Under the pieces are notes generated by a model, which saw only the letters and a program-made list of their open reading frames with translations, did no database searches and was not told the DNA's origin. Of a stretch of 44,302 nucleotides of DNA, positions 20,969-32,099 are shown one piece after another. The position numbers and the translations under genes are program-made. Source of the stretch: Amanita rubescens (taxonomy: Eukaryota > Basidiomycota > Agaricomycetes > Agaricales > Amanitaceae); contig WION01000436.1 in NCBI GenBank assembly GCA_015039365.1, positions 1-44,302 of the forward strand, written 5' to 3'. Within the stretch, counting starts at the first letter, position 1, and every line of letters starts with the position of its first letter.

Positions 20969-22664
20969 CTACACGCCAAATATTGTCCTGCTGGCAGTGG
21001 CCCTAATCCTCGACAATATGCTTTCGGTAGGCCTACCGACGTTTCCCCTAGCCTTTTCATTCGCCGCTTCCACGACTTTCAACTTCTGCTTCATATTGTC
21101 CAAACCTTTTTCGATCATCTCGATCGACCTCAGATCTGCTTTATTGTTACGCATAGCCTCCAAGTTCACTTCCAGAAGTCTGACGGACTTCTTGACCTGG
21201 CCGGCAAAGCTGCCAGACAGTGACAGCCTCGCGTATGATTCCGTTAGCCTCCCGAGAGAAATGAGCGCCTCTTCCAGCTCCAAGTCGAGGTCTAGGATGA
21301 CCTGGTCGAGATCAACAATCATGGTTTCATGAGTATTCTTCTCTTTCTTGGCCTTATTGTACTTGTCCTCGGCGTCATGGTCGATGTTTTCCTGACTATG
21401 GTCCTTGAGTTTCCATAGTGAATTATAATGGCGATGGCTATTGTAGGAATGGTTGCATTGGCGACATGTAGTGCCTCCGCCCATAGCATTGCAATGCAAA
21501 AATGTGTCTGCGTTCAGGGAGAAATCGAGGCCACACCGCTCATGACAATTGGAATAACAGTTAGGTTGCGAACATAGGGTATTATGACTCGAAGTAGTTT
21601 CTTGTACCCAGATTTTGGAAGTGATAACGCTCTTAAAGTTCTCGTACTGCTTCATGGTCTATAAAGAAAATCAGGGACTTGGCACTGCCAACGGTTAGTG
21701 GGCGTACTAATGCATGGCCGTCAGCTAACTGTTTGAGTTCAGCGACTCTGTTCTTCTTGTCTGAGATCTGGGTCGCGCGTGACATAGCGTTCTCGATGTC
21801 GCGATTTATCTGCTGCGATTGTTCGTAGAGATTCATGATCTCGTTCGTCGGCTGTGGCTTAAGACCATCAAGCCAGTCGAATATACTACCAATCTCCTGT
21901 AATGCCTTTTGATGCCCTTCCTTAACGGCACCCAAAAGACCGCTCAAAACTTTCCTCGAGATGTTTGGTTGCGCTTTTATCTGCAAGTACTTGTTCCACA
22001 TCGCAAGAGGATTGTCCATCAACCACTGATTGTCATCGTGGCCTCGTAGAACGTCTGGCAGCGAGTTCTGGTCAAAATTCCAGGACAGAGGGCTTGAAAC
22101 GTTTGTGAACAGGATACCGATATTGTCTGCGAGCGTGCGTGGAAAGATTGATGATAGTGTCGATAATGCGTAGTCCGTAGCAACACCGAGGCGCGGAACT
22201 GTGCCATTAGCGAGGATGATGACGGCATTGACGGTAGAAATGTTCTCTTTGATAGCGCTTGCAATGCTGGCTTTATGCAACTCGTCCTGTGCCAGGCCAC
22301 GGGTATCCGCAAGCCCCGGTGTATCAAGGATAGTGATCCTAACGCCATTGAGGCTCGTAAATTCATAGACTTTGGCCTTGTTCGTTTGACTGTGTTTTGC
22401 CCCGCCACCAGCTTCGATGTTTTCGTCATGGAAATTGACGAATTGCTCTGGTTCATGACCGACCACAATATTGGCGAGCAAGGATAATAAGCTCGTCTTA
22501 CCCGTTCCAGTCTCACCTGAGATGAAGTTAGCGTCTACGAGGGTTGCTTAAACGATTAAAGAGCACATGCCAACAAGCAAGATCGTGAACTGCTTCAACT
22601 TGTTCTTGTCCGTCTTGATGATACCGCGAGCAAGTTCCGCTGGAGTGCTAGTCTCGTTAATCAT
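20969..22664 (-). CDS. GTPase with AIG1/GIMAP-like G domain and C-terminal Cys-rich/coiled-coil region
   Basis: About 530 residues in three exons. The start at 22664 (MINETSTPAELARG) lies just upstream of the G domain. An intron at 22517-22570 has a GC donor (GCATGT...CAG) and splits the P-loop VGETGTGKTS. Further motifs are VRITILDTPGLADTRG (G3 DxxG) and IGILFTNVSSP, in place of a classical NKxD. A 49-bp intron near 21658-21706 joins LADGHAL to TMKQYENF. The C-terminal part holds a Cys/His-rich module (CSQPNCYSNCHERCG, HCNAMGGGTTCRQCNHSYN) that looks metal-binding. It is followed by a charged coiled coil with DLDLELEEAL and a tail like AIG1/septin-type fungal G proteins. Such multicopy GTPases are common in Agaricomycetes; their role is unknown, and an immune or membrane-scaffold role is only an inference. 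No frame break. A decayed paralogue follows at 19647-20420. Confidence 0.8.
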
Positions 22665-25600
22665 AACCTGACCGAAGAGGAGAATCTGCTTACTTCAATG
22701 TCGGCCACTCGATTTCTTCGTCAGCTTCAGCTGGACGATAGGGCCTGAATGGATGGATAAACGAAATTCTTCACGAATTCGGGAGCTATACCAACTCGAT
22801 GGATCCATGGGACTCAATTTCGTTCCTGTTAGGAAATCAGAGAACTCAGTGCGAATAGTAAGACGGGCCGTACCAATGTGTTTTGGTCATGTTGAAAGCT
22901 GGGTAGTGAAATGTGCCGATTACGGTCATAGGTCTCCCTATATGCATTCCGGAAAGCTCCAAGAAACTCAGCGAATGGAGATACAACGTGTCTAGTTCTA
23001 TTACCGTTCTTATCTTTTCCGAATGTGCTACATCTTCGATCATGACCATTGAGTTCGCTGCGCGCAGCAGCGGCTAAGGTTGGAACAGCTTAACCCCTAA
23101 TGCAGTTGTGAATAACAACGCAGCGTAGTTTATGCATATTCGCTCGTACCTGCTGGAGCATGCCTTTAAGTCATTGAAGACACTCGACGGGTCCTCCTTC
23201 TCCTAGCAGAAGGGTGATCGGGTGCCGGAAATAGACCTCGAATTGGGATGTGGTGCCTGTGAAAGGAAAAGAGTGACGCTGCCGGTGACTCCGGGACTAA
23301 TTGAAGTGAAGAAAGTCTTCGGGAAGAATGATATCGTGGCTTCTGCTCGCGCGAATCTGCGATGTTGTTCCCAATGTTACCAACGTTGGTGTTACGCGTC
23401 CATCACATTACGGCAGATAGCAATAGAGTTAGGAAAGGATAAGCCCGGCCGCCAATATTTATAGGGTGATAGACGTACACACAAATCGGAGTTCCCTTTT
23501 GAACATAGTTTTATCTAGGAGAAATGGTTTGAACTGCTAACAGGGAGTAAAGGCGTCCAGAAAGCTTCAGTTTTCATCACCCTGTGTGAAAACACATCAA
23601 TCTACGAGTGCGTGGAACTAGAAGGTTCAAAAGAACTTGCCTTTTCTGTCACCTCCTCATTGTGATTGCGAGGCATGTGCAGCCGCTAGTTGTCGTGCAG
23701 TTTGAGTTTCCACATGCCCGTTCATTGAGTCGTCAGATGGAGATACGGTCCATCTTGATTCGGTAGGCTTCCTCGGGGATGTGGTATTGAACCATTGAGA
23801 TGTGCAGCTCCATGGAACAAAAATGGTGGCCGTGACGCCAAGTGGACGTGACAAGCTCAAACTGGATTTGGAACTCCGACAACTCTCAATTCAACATTGA
23901 TGAGCTTCCTTTCATTGAAGTTCGAAGTCTAGTGACTCTAGTCATCGCGGATCCTAGCGAGGATATTCTGGACCGTGGCTTGATGCAGCAAGGCCGGGCA
24001 TGGTAAGCACAACATCTCCGTATAAGCGCAAGAAGCAACTCCGATATGTTACAGCTCGTTCTGAATAGGAGTGTTCCCTCACATTATGTATCGTAGCGTA
24101 ATGCCTCGGTAAGTTGCGTTTCTCCTATCATACACGCGACGAAGGCGGACGATGTGTAATGTTAATGTGGTTTATCTTTACCCAATCATTCGATCCGAGC
24201 CCGATTTTGGGATAAGCGCCATGGCCCATATGTGTGCGTATGATCGTGATTAATGAACGTCAGCTATAATCAAGAGACTTTCAAAATTATTGTGCCAAAA
24301 CATGTCGTCAATTGTGTACGTTCAAACCGGAAGACGCCATTGCGGTGCCAGGATTACATCAGGTCTGGGCTTGGGAGTTACCGAAGCTACCTTCAGTTTT
24401 CCAGTATGAGTAATATGGAACGCAAGCGAATACGCTGTCTAACAAGAAGCTCGCCCATTTCGCTAGAAATCCCATGCTACAAGGATTTACTGTCTGACAG
24501 TCGATCAATAAGTTCTTCCTTCGCGAATAATTGAGCGTATGTGCTGGTGAATGGTCGATGGGATACGGGTGTTAGTGTGTAAACCTTCTTTCTAGCCCCT
24601 CTGAATTCACTCATGCCCCAGTTCCAAATAATTCACCCGCCGATACTAACTGCAGTGGCGAAAAGGTCTTGTCTATCCATCGTCCTCGTAAAACTGTATA
24701 ACCCTGATCTACACAGGAGTGTGGATTCTTATTGTGTTATCAAACATGAGAAGTATTGGCCTCTTGTACGGGTACCCCTCCATCCCTTTCGGATCAATAA
24801 ATAAGATGATTGATAATTGACAGGTGACGGTGACAACCGGAGCTTCTTCTGATATAGAAAAAAACGTTACGGCTTGCGGGTGGTGGGTGTAACAATTCAT
24901 TGAAGCGACCTATATATATCACAGGAAGATTAAGTCGACAAACAAACGGTAAACTAAAGTGCAGTACCTCGCGACATCTTCATGGAGTGGGCACCCTAAT
25001 CATTGCTCATCTGTATTATGTTTTTGCCTAGTTTGATTTTTACATCCCAGGTGTTGAACCATGACATAAAATTCATTATTTAAAATAACCATAACAGCAC
25101 GATCTATCTATGAAATGGGGATCATCCTAGGATATACAAGCCCATCACGTAATATACACAGTTGGTATGAGGAGAGAGAAAGGATTGCATCTACCAGTGC
25201 ACTCATCTACATCACTGTCACTGTCGGTGACGAGTGATGGCAGTTAATCCTTGATGTCATTGTCACAATCTTTCTACGCTTGGGAAGTGGCACTGCGGCG
25301 ATTCTCACTACCCACGAAGCGTTGGGGCAGATGGCAGGCAGGCATCGACTCCCCAGATAACGCTTTGATACATATTAATTACGCTTGCCAGGCTAAATGA
25401 ACGTTGAACGCCCACCTTCGGTGTGCTCCTCATTAACCGGTCTCGCGCTCATCCTGAAGTCACTAGGTATGTCTGGTTTACGTCTGTCGCATGACGACTT
25501 ATGGTTGGCATCGCCAGCGCTAGACTGGGCGACCTCATCGGCATTTTGCTCGCCGCTCTCCATGAGTCGCCGTACCCATTCACTACACCTACACCCTCCA

Positions 25601-27197
25601 CAAGCAATGTTAGTGCTGAATATACAATTAGGTCCATTTGTGACGTTTATCCGCTGCCCGGCCACCTGGGGGAGAGGTGATATCTGCTTGTGAGGGCGGG
25701 AGTTTAACTTGTCTTAATTCGCGATGGCAAACCTCACCTCGATACATGTCTTGTCAGGCATGCTCCTGTCACCGATTTGAATTACGACCGACAGCATATC
25801 GTGACCGATGGACAACATATCGCGACCAATATTGTTGAACTTCCCATTACTGAATGTTGAACCGGTCGACTTCGAAAGCATTTCCGGTTTAAACCTGGAA
25901 CGGCGTCGACCCTTAGGCTTTGAGCGAGGATACTTGCGCCCAGGCATTTGTGCACCAAGTTATGAAACCGCAAAAAGGATAGACGTTGAAAAATTCGGGG
26001 TTACAGCCGTGATGCGCGTTGGGAGTGGTTGCGCCAAATGCGCGCTGGTATGCCCGAATATAAAGGAAGTTGAAGGACCCTTTCTGCACGACAAGTCTTG
26101 CCATTACACGGCAACATCCGGCACTATTGAGGGCGGGCAAAGCCGAAAGGAAGCATCGCGGGAGAAGGGAGGTAGTCGTCAAAATTGTTCGCGTTTCAGG
26201 TATCTTATCCTCCTGACCGCTAGTCAGTTATCGGAACGGCAAATGCCATCGGCTTTCTCCGGACGAGTCAAATATACCTACTTCATTGGCCATATTAACG
26301 GCCTTGATAATGGGATTCCTACATCCGAGATACTTAGGGGTGGTAGTGAAAGTTATAATGGGCAGATTTCGTCACTGAATAATCTCCCTGTTAGTGATTT
26401 GAGCCTGAGCACGACTGTAGGATTTTCCCGATGTTTCGCCCAGAATAGTAGATATCTAAACCATTCAAGTCCGTGTGAGAGCTTGATGTAGAGAAGAAGT
26501 ACCTGGAGCTGGGGACGACCAAATTGGCGCGCTAAGTTTTTCCGGTTGTACGATGCGTAGCACGCTGAGGACTTTTTGCCCGAGTTGGAAGTTACGTCCA
26601 ACTGAGTTTGGGAAAAGGGAAGTATTTGCCGTACGAGTCGCTGTTGCTCGTTAAATAATTTGACTGTTTATTTCGGGCAAGGTTCGGGCATTTCAATACC
26701 TGAGTGAAAAATGCACGTCACAGATTGATCGAGTCCTCGCGTGGCATAGTAGTCCTCGCTCTGAAGTTTTTTGGTGCATGAAAAGATATTTGCCCCAGAG
26801 TGCGGCACAAAACTGGCACAAACAGTTGCCAACAAATAAATGATTCCCACGGCATGGCGCGATCGGAATCCGGTTACGCCTGTCTTCGATCTCTAACATT
26901 CCACGCATTTTACCGGACGACATCCTTAGAGAAATCTTTTCATGTGATGGCGAGCACTTCGACCATGATGGCGCTGCATGACCTCTACCTGAAAATCAAC
27001 TATAGTAATCGGTGGAAGAAAAAAGTACTCTGGTACTAGTAGCAGCGACGTCCCTCAACAACTTACTAGGGGTACATACAAAAGCAGAATTTATGTGCTA
27101 TGACATCTAATAAAAAATGTCTTCCGCATTGTTGGTACACGATATGTAAGTTACAAACGATGAAATATAAATACAATTGTAACAAATTGTCCAATTT
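22665..27197. other. 4.5-kb gene-poor stretch
   Basis: No exon chain or known domain was found on either strand. The longest frame is 25808-26491 (+, 227 codons), listed separately. Other frames (23222-23464 plus, 25393-25665 minus) are Cys- or Ser-containing but unrecognised. A short upstream exon of the GTPase may lie at about 22690-22750 (a minus-strand frame ending EEIEWPTLK before a GTAAGC donor). No transposon termini or long repeats stood out. Confidence 0.45.
25808..26491 (+). CDS. Hypothetical ORF, 227 codons, no recognised domain
   Basis: Uninterrupted plus-strand frame with a few Cys residues (GSGCAKCALVCPN, which loosely resembles a CxxCxxxC metal-binding spacing) but no other conserved element. 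Frames of 77 and 89 codons overlap it on the minus strand. Its position in a gene-poor stretch and lack of promoter signals make a chance ORF likely. Confidence 0.2.
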   Translation: MDNISRPILLNFPLLNVEPVDFESISGLNLERRRPLGFERGYLRPGICAPSYETAKRIDVEKFGVTAVMRVGSGCAKCALVCPNIKEVEGPFLHDKSCHYTATSGTIEGGQSRKEASREKGGSRQNCSRFRYLILLTASQLSERQMPSAFSGRVKYTYFIGHINGLDNGIPTSEILRGGSESYNGQISSLNNLPVSDLSLSTTVGFSRCFAQNSRYLNHSSPCESLM

Positions 27198-28979
27198 TTA
27201 CACCGCTGACCCCGACGCCAAAGTTAACGAAGAAGATCCTAGTATACCGCTTATCCTCTGCTCCGCATTGGAAATAGGCATCTCAAAGGTCTTCGGATCA
27301 CATATATCCTCCTGGCATATCTGTGCCTTGCCAATATGGGTATTTTTGTTTGTGGGAATAAATGACATACCTGTGAATTAGGTATAGTATTAGATGGGTC
27401 AGACTTCGTCTGATCGGTTACTTGCCACATTGTCATGTACTCAGAACCGACAGAGCCAAAGACGTTATCATTTGTGAATGTAGTCCGGCATATGCTGGTA
27501 TTATCTGATCCTTTGCGGGCGTTGAGGGTGGATAAAAGGGCATTAGCGTATAGTTTTGAAAGGGAGAAGTCCCAGATAAAGTTACTAGAATGATTGGTCA
27601 GGCTACAGGCTTCGTTTGTATGAAATACGGACATTGTGGTATGCTGCTTAGAGACGTCAATTCTATCTCCCCATCAGAAGAACCAGTTACTTGCCGGAAA
27701 AGCCAGGAAACACATAACGTCCAGCGTCGCAAAGACAGCCGTGACAATGCCAGTCTGAATAGTGAGACGGATGATCTGTACATAACGGTGTCAGAAGCTC
27801 CCAGGGACTATAATGTCACAAAGTTTACCCGATTAACGGCATGGTCTATATCTGAGGAAGTCGTCTTCTTGCGAGACTAGTCATTATTCTATAAGCGAAA
27901 TCAATCTAAAGTACACCTCTAGGACGTACCAGACTCCATGTCAAAACGATGGATATTAGGATGTCTGCAACCGCAGATGCGAGGAGCCACGTAAGTGCTG
28001 GCCAATGCAATTTGGGCTTCTGATCAAACCGTCGCACTATCGTAACCATTACCGTAAGCCAGATTCCGCCAGCTATGTGAGAAGCTCATAGGACGGTGCT
28101 CAACGTACGATGGATTACCTACCGAATGCTACTAGAGCAAGAACTCCAATAATACCAGCCAAGATTCTCGACTTCGTGATAACCTTTATGCGCCAGGCAA
28201 TGACTATTTGTACAGGGGTTGAGACGAGAACCTGTCCCGTAATTCTAGTCAGCTCGGATCACGAATTTGTTACCTTTCCAGTTACCGTCATCACTGGATC
28301 CGCTGAGAGCGCTGCGGTTCCTCGACTTAGTCGTGAGACAATGCTGTGAACGCCTAACATACCTAATGGAAAGTATGTAGTGGCCGCCAGCGTGCCTAAC
28401 GGGGACGTTCGGAACAGAAAGGGACATGATTAGAGACGTAGGGACTTTACCATAGCGTAGTACTAGGGGCTCATACACTATCCATATCGCAAAACCCGAA
28501 TTGACCGTTTCCACGATGAAAAGGAAATATATCTGAAATGTTGTCAAGACATTGAATGAAACGAAGAGGAGTATTGGTGGCCACTGACGAGACGTCGTAT
28601 CCATGGAACGTCACTTGGATCATTTCAGCAAACGCTGAGAGGGACGGCGATTACTTACCGCTTATACGTTTGGAAGTAGATGATAACCTGTGCGTTTGGG
28701 TAAGACGGACACCATCAAACAGTGCTGTGTGTACCTGCACAACCATCATCTAAAATTCTAGTCAGATGTAAACATGGTGGTTCATCGTCTGGCGCACCCC
28801 GTATAGTATTGTGTTAAAAAACGAGCCTGTGGACCATGAGTCCCCCTTGGCCGTATTAGATTTCAAAATGCATTACCAATAAGCATCGGTCCAAACCTAT
28901 AAAACCCCGTGAATGAGATATTTTGAGCGAACTCTAGGTGACCGGTGAATACGAACAATAGCGTTACCGACTTCACCAT
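27198..28979 (-). CDS. DUF6534-type seven-helix membrane protein
   Basis: About a dozen small introns assemble into an uninterrupted multi-pass membrane protein. Successive exon sequences are GPMLIGSFFNTILYG, MMVVQVIIYFQTYKRDVPW, IYFLFIVETVNSGFAIWIVY and EPLVLRYG. Next come TYFPLALSADPVMT, VLVSTPVQIVIAWRIKVI and GIWLTVMVTIV, then WLLASAVADILISIVLTWSL, TIQTGIVTAVFATLDVMCF and LAFPHTTINFIWDFSLSK. The last two with LYANALLSTLNAR are the hallmark C-terminal block of DUF6534 proteins, a large agaricomycete family of unknown function. The tail is hydrophilic and ends LTLASGSAV. One intron (27644-27694) uses a GC donor (GCAAGT); the others are GT...AG. The start at 28979 (MVKSVTLLF) is in frame and preceded by GACC, but an upstream first exon cannot be excluded. 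No frame break. Function unknown; plasma or endomembrane location is inferred from the helices. Confidence 0.8.
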
Positions 28980-31351
28980 GGTCGATTCTTTCGGCCCCTA
29001 TCAGGTGGCACCCTCGTAGTTGAACAAGAAGGCTGTATCGACTAGCCTGCCGCCTGTGTGGATAAGGGACAAAGAGAAGTTTGAGGCGGAAAATTCCAAT
29101 GTGATATGTACTAAGAGGCAGGGCACATTGAGACAGAAGCGTCAAACATCGTTGATAGGTTTATAAATAGAATACAAGACAAATGCCCTTATTCAATCTC
29201 CGCTCTAACACATTACTTTCTGAAAAGCCTCCTCTCACAGACCTGCTATTACTTTCAAAAACTGGCGCCCCTTTCCGTGCGCGTTGCCTATCCTGGATGA
29301 CGTCAACGCAGCGCATCGACTTGGAACAGAATCTGAGAATAAAGGACCCCTATACCCTGCGCAACACGTGCTGAGACCCCATCCAACGCCCACGATTATT
29401 CATGATCCCCGTTTCTATTCACAGAACAATACCAAAGCCTCTCCGCGGCATCTCCCTGATAACGTGGCACGGCAGACTTAAAGATAAACGCTTCTCCAAA
29501 ACGGCTCGACAAATGTCAGCACGTTTTCTATGATCCTTCCATTTCGGAACAGATACATCGTTATTTCTATCGACCCTGTGCTGTGGTAACTTATCGATGA
29601 CAAGCGGCGATCGATGTTCTGGTGTGTGTCAACGTCACTCGGGGTTCTACCACCGCGGACGTGTTCTCCATGCTTGAAGAGCTAAAGACACCAATCAAAG
29701 GCCTCATAGCCACCGTTAACTGATATCTCAGCAAGAACGAGAAGCTGAGCGGTCAACACGGGCATGGGAAAAGAACACCCAACCCCTTGACCTGGCGTAG
29801 GTCAGAAGGTTAACTTTCTTATCCAAATGATGTGTCTCAAGTGAGCGCTCATCTGTTACATAACGCGAACTTCCAAGGTGAGCAAAGAACATTCGCAGCG
29901 TCCTCTAGATTAACCAAATGCATCTGATAATTTCATGAGCTCCGACAAGGTACTAGAACACTTCAAAATGAGAGAAGAACAAGTTCGGTTAGTCGGTTAT
30001 CATGTTGTCGTTGCTTACTGAGTGGCGTATCTTAGCATCTATCTATCAATCATGTTTCATGATACAAGTTTAATCAACTCTATTCTTGACTAGATCTCAC
30101 CGGGAGCGTCGGTATCAACTGCGATACCATGTCTTTCCATCGCCAAATTGAACGAGCTCTGATAAACCAGCGACTTTTGTCAATTCTCTAATGACGGGCT
30201 CAGTTGTGGAGTGACGTGTCCGTATAACCTACATTTTTGGCGCGACCTCAACAGTCCTTGTTTTATTTTGATGGTATATTTGTCGCAGGGAAGAGTTCCA
30301 CAAGCGTTCGCCGCAAAGGTTCTGTGACATTTATTTTGTTCCTGTTTGAGGTACTGCCAGACGGGCCACGGCAGGGGTAAAAACTCAATTCTCTGAAAAT
30401 GATGTTAAGGTGCCAGCATTTTCAATCATATAGTGATAACGTTTGGCCTCGTGTCGGGACAGAGTTACGAAACGACTCACGCACTGTATGAGCGACCCTC
30501 GCAAAGCCATCCGTGGAGGCTCCCCATTCCGTTTTAGATTGCGAAGTGGAATCAATGACAATAGCCGCGCGTTCAAGTGAAACCACGCTGCACTGGTAGA
30601 TGCTTTGGTTAGCGAAGTGTTCGGTGAAGTTTCACCTTCCCGCCACGCGCGTCAAGCACAGGCCAGGTACACCGGTCATGATTCAAATTTGCTATGTCTG
30701 TGCATGAACCGACGACTCCTATCTATAACTCCTGAATTTGCCAATGGTCAACTTCGCATCAGACTTGCCTGGCATGGTTGATCCTATCACGGTAACAGAA
30801 GATGTTAGTACCAGAGCGCAAGACAAGGGTGCTTAGTCGCTAATCGCACATGACCTCCAACTCTATCGGATAGGCGAAAAAAAACAAGAAGTGGGCGTAG
30901 CGCTGCCCTTATACTTTTCGTTCGCATTAAGATCAACTGACCTGCCGTCTATAACGATCGCCACCGATTCTACGGGACGCCTGAGGGCGACGCGTCTCCC
31001 ACTATTGATTGTGTGAAGCGCCTTTGTATTGGGCCAATTGTGATATTGGATGTCGCGTAAATACGTTAGGAAGGGTGATTTATCAGGAGGAGAACCAGAG
31101 AAGTGTGTAGTACTTGTGTTCATTCATTGAAATTACATGCACAAATTGGAATTTATACTATGGGCAGAGCCGTAGTACGCTGAGAACGAGTGATTAATCT
31201 GGACACTTTGGAGGTTGAACTCGACGCGATCACACATATTTTCGTCAACATTTGCACTACTCTCTTTGATACAACACAACTGCTTCTACGTAATACAGGA
31301 TGCAAGAAACTACATTCTCATGATGCACTCCTGCAGTCAAGCGGTGGGAGG
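28980..31351. other. Intergenic stretch without a recognisable gene
   Basis: Only short frames (29183-29374 plus, 30385-30576 minus, 30863-31123 minus), none with a motif. A TATA-like box facing the DUF6534 gene is listed separately. I see no tRNA, repeat array or transposon end. Confidence 0.5.
29160..29165 (-). promoter_or_regulatory. TATA box facing the DUF6534-type gene
   Basis: TATAAA on the minus strand, about 180 bp upstream of the proposed ATG at 28979. It would place the start of transcription near 29130 and leave a leader of about 150 bp. Position plausible; no other element seen. Confidence 0.35.
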
Positions 31352-31752
31352 CTAAGCACCATGGGTGGTGTCACGACGAGGGGGTGTGGGGGGAAGCGGC
31401 CGGTCGGGTGGAGGAGCAGGTGGGGCATTAAACCGGGAACCCCCCCTACCATTATCAGTAGGAGGCTTTTTAATCTCGCCAGGATATGAAACAGCCTCGT
31501 GTGATCGGTCGGGGGCGTGGATGGGTGTGATAGGTTTGCCACTGGGATCATCCTGACCAGCGCGTTCGCGAAGGGTCGAGCGATTGTCAAGTGCGCGAGT
31601 ATTTAAGCTGATGTCACTGTATAGTGATATTAGTGTCGAGTCACGTTTGGTAGATAAAATACGTACGCGGAGCCGACGGGGGCAGCAGTCGCGAGCTCTG
31701 TCATCATTAAAGCGGACGCGATGAGGATGATGCATAGTCGTGTAAATTGCAT
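31352..31752 (-). CDS. Small secreted proline-rich protein
   Basis: The start MQFTRLCIILIASALMMTEL at 31752 is a strong signal peptide, with a likely cleavage site after LATAAP. An intron of about 50 bp (GTACGT...ACAG, about 31616-31665) joins PVGSA to DISLNTRALDNR. The mature protein, about 90 residues, lacks cysteine and is rich in Pro, Arg, Asp and Gly, ending in repeated PP motifs (PPAPPPDRPLPPTPPRRD). It has no enzyme motif and no GPI signal. Size, secretion signal and isolation fit a small secreted protein of the kind often tested as effectors or wall proteins, but nothing shows a target. A TATA box lies upstream at 31877-31883. Confidence 0.65.
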
Positions 31753-31876
31753 GTTGTAAAATGGTGGAGGTTGGGGTGTTTATAGCGAGCTAATGGAATG
31801 TAAGTTATGACGGAGAAAGCGCGGAAGGAAATAACTCACTGTCCGGCACTGGAGTTCAGGAAAGAAGGTGGGGTTG

Positions 31877-31883
31877 TTTTATA
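31877..31883 (-). promoter_or_regulatory. TATA box for the small secreted protein
   Basis: TATAAAA on the minus strand, about 125 bp upstream of the ATG at 31752, the same spacing as for the other secreted-protein gene (13086 to 13212). Confidence 0.5.
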
Positions 31884-32055
31884 CCCATCGCGGACAAGGT
31901 GTTCGGGCTAAACCGAGTCTGTATGATTGAAACATCAGTCAGTGTTCGTGGTCAAATGCTCTCCGAGCGCTGTTGAGTGTTAACGATGATGTTGATGTTG
32001 ATGTGCGCGATCGTTAATGCAAAGAGCACACGTGACTTTTCAGCCCCTTTAACCT

Positions 32056-32062
32056 TATATAT
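32056..32062 (+). promoter_or_regulatory. TATA-like element before the ubiquitin-fold gene
   Basis: TATATAT 38-44 bp upstream of the ATG at 32100. It implies a very short leader if used; otherwise it is just AT-rich promoter sequence. Confidence 0.3.
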
Positions 32063-32099
32063 TTCTCATTCCTACGCCGTCCCGCCCTTTCCCTCCCTC

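Noticed and set aside
20969..21332. Plus-strand 178-codon ORF starting at 20796
   Set aside because: Its main part is antisense to the coiled-coil exon of the intact GTPase.
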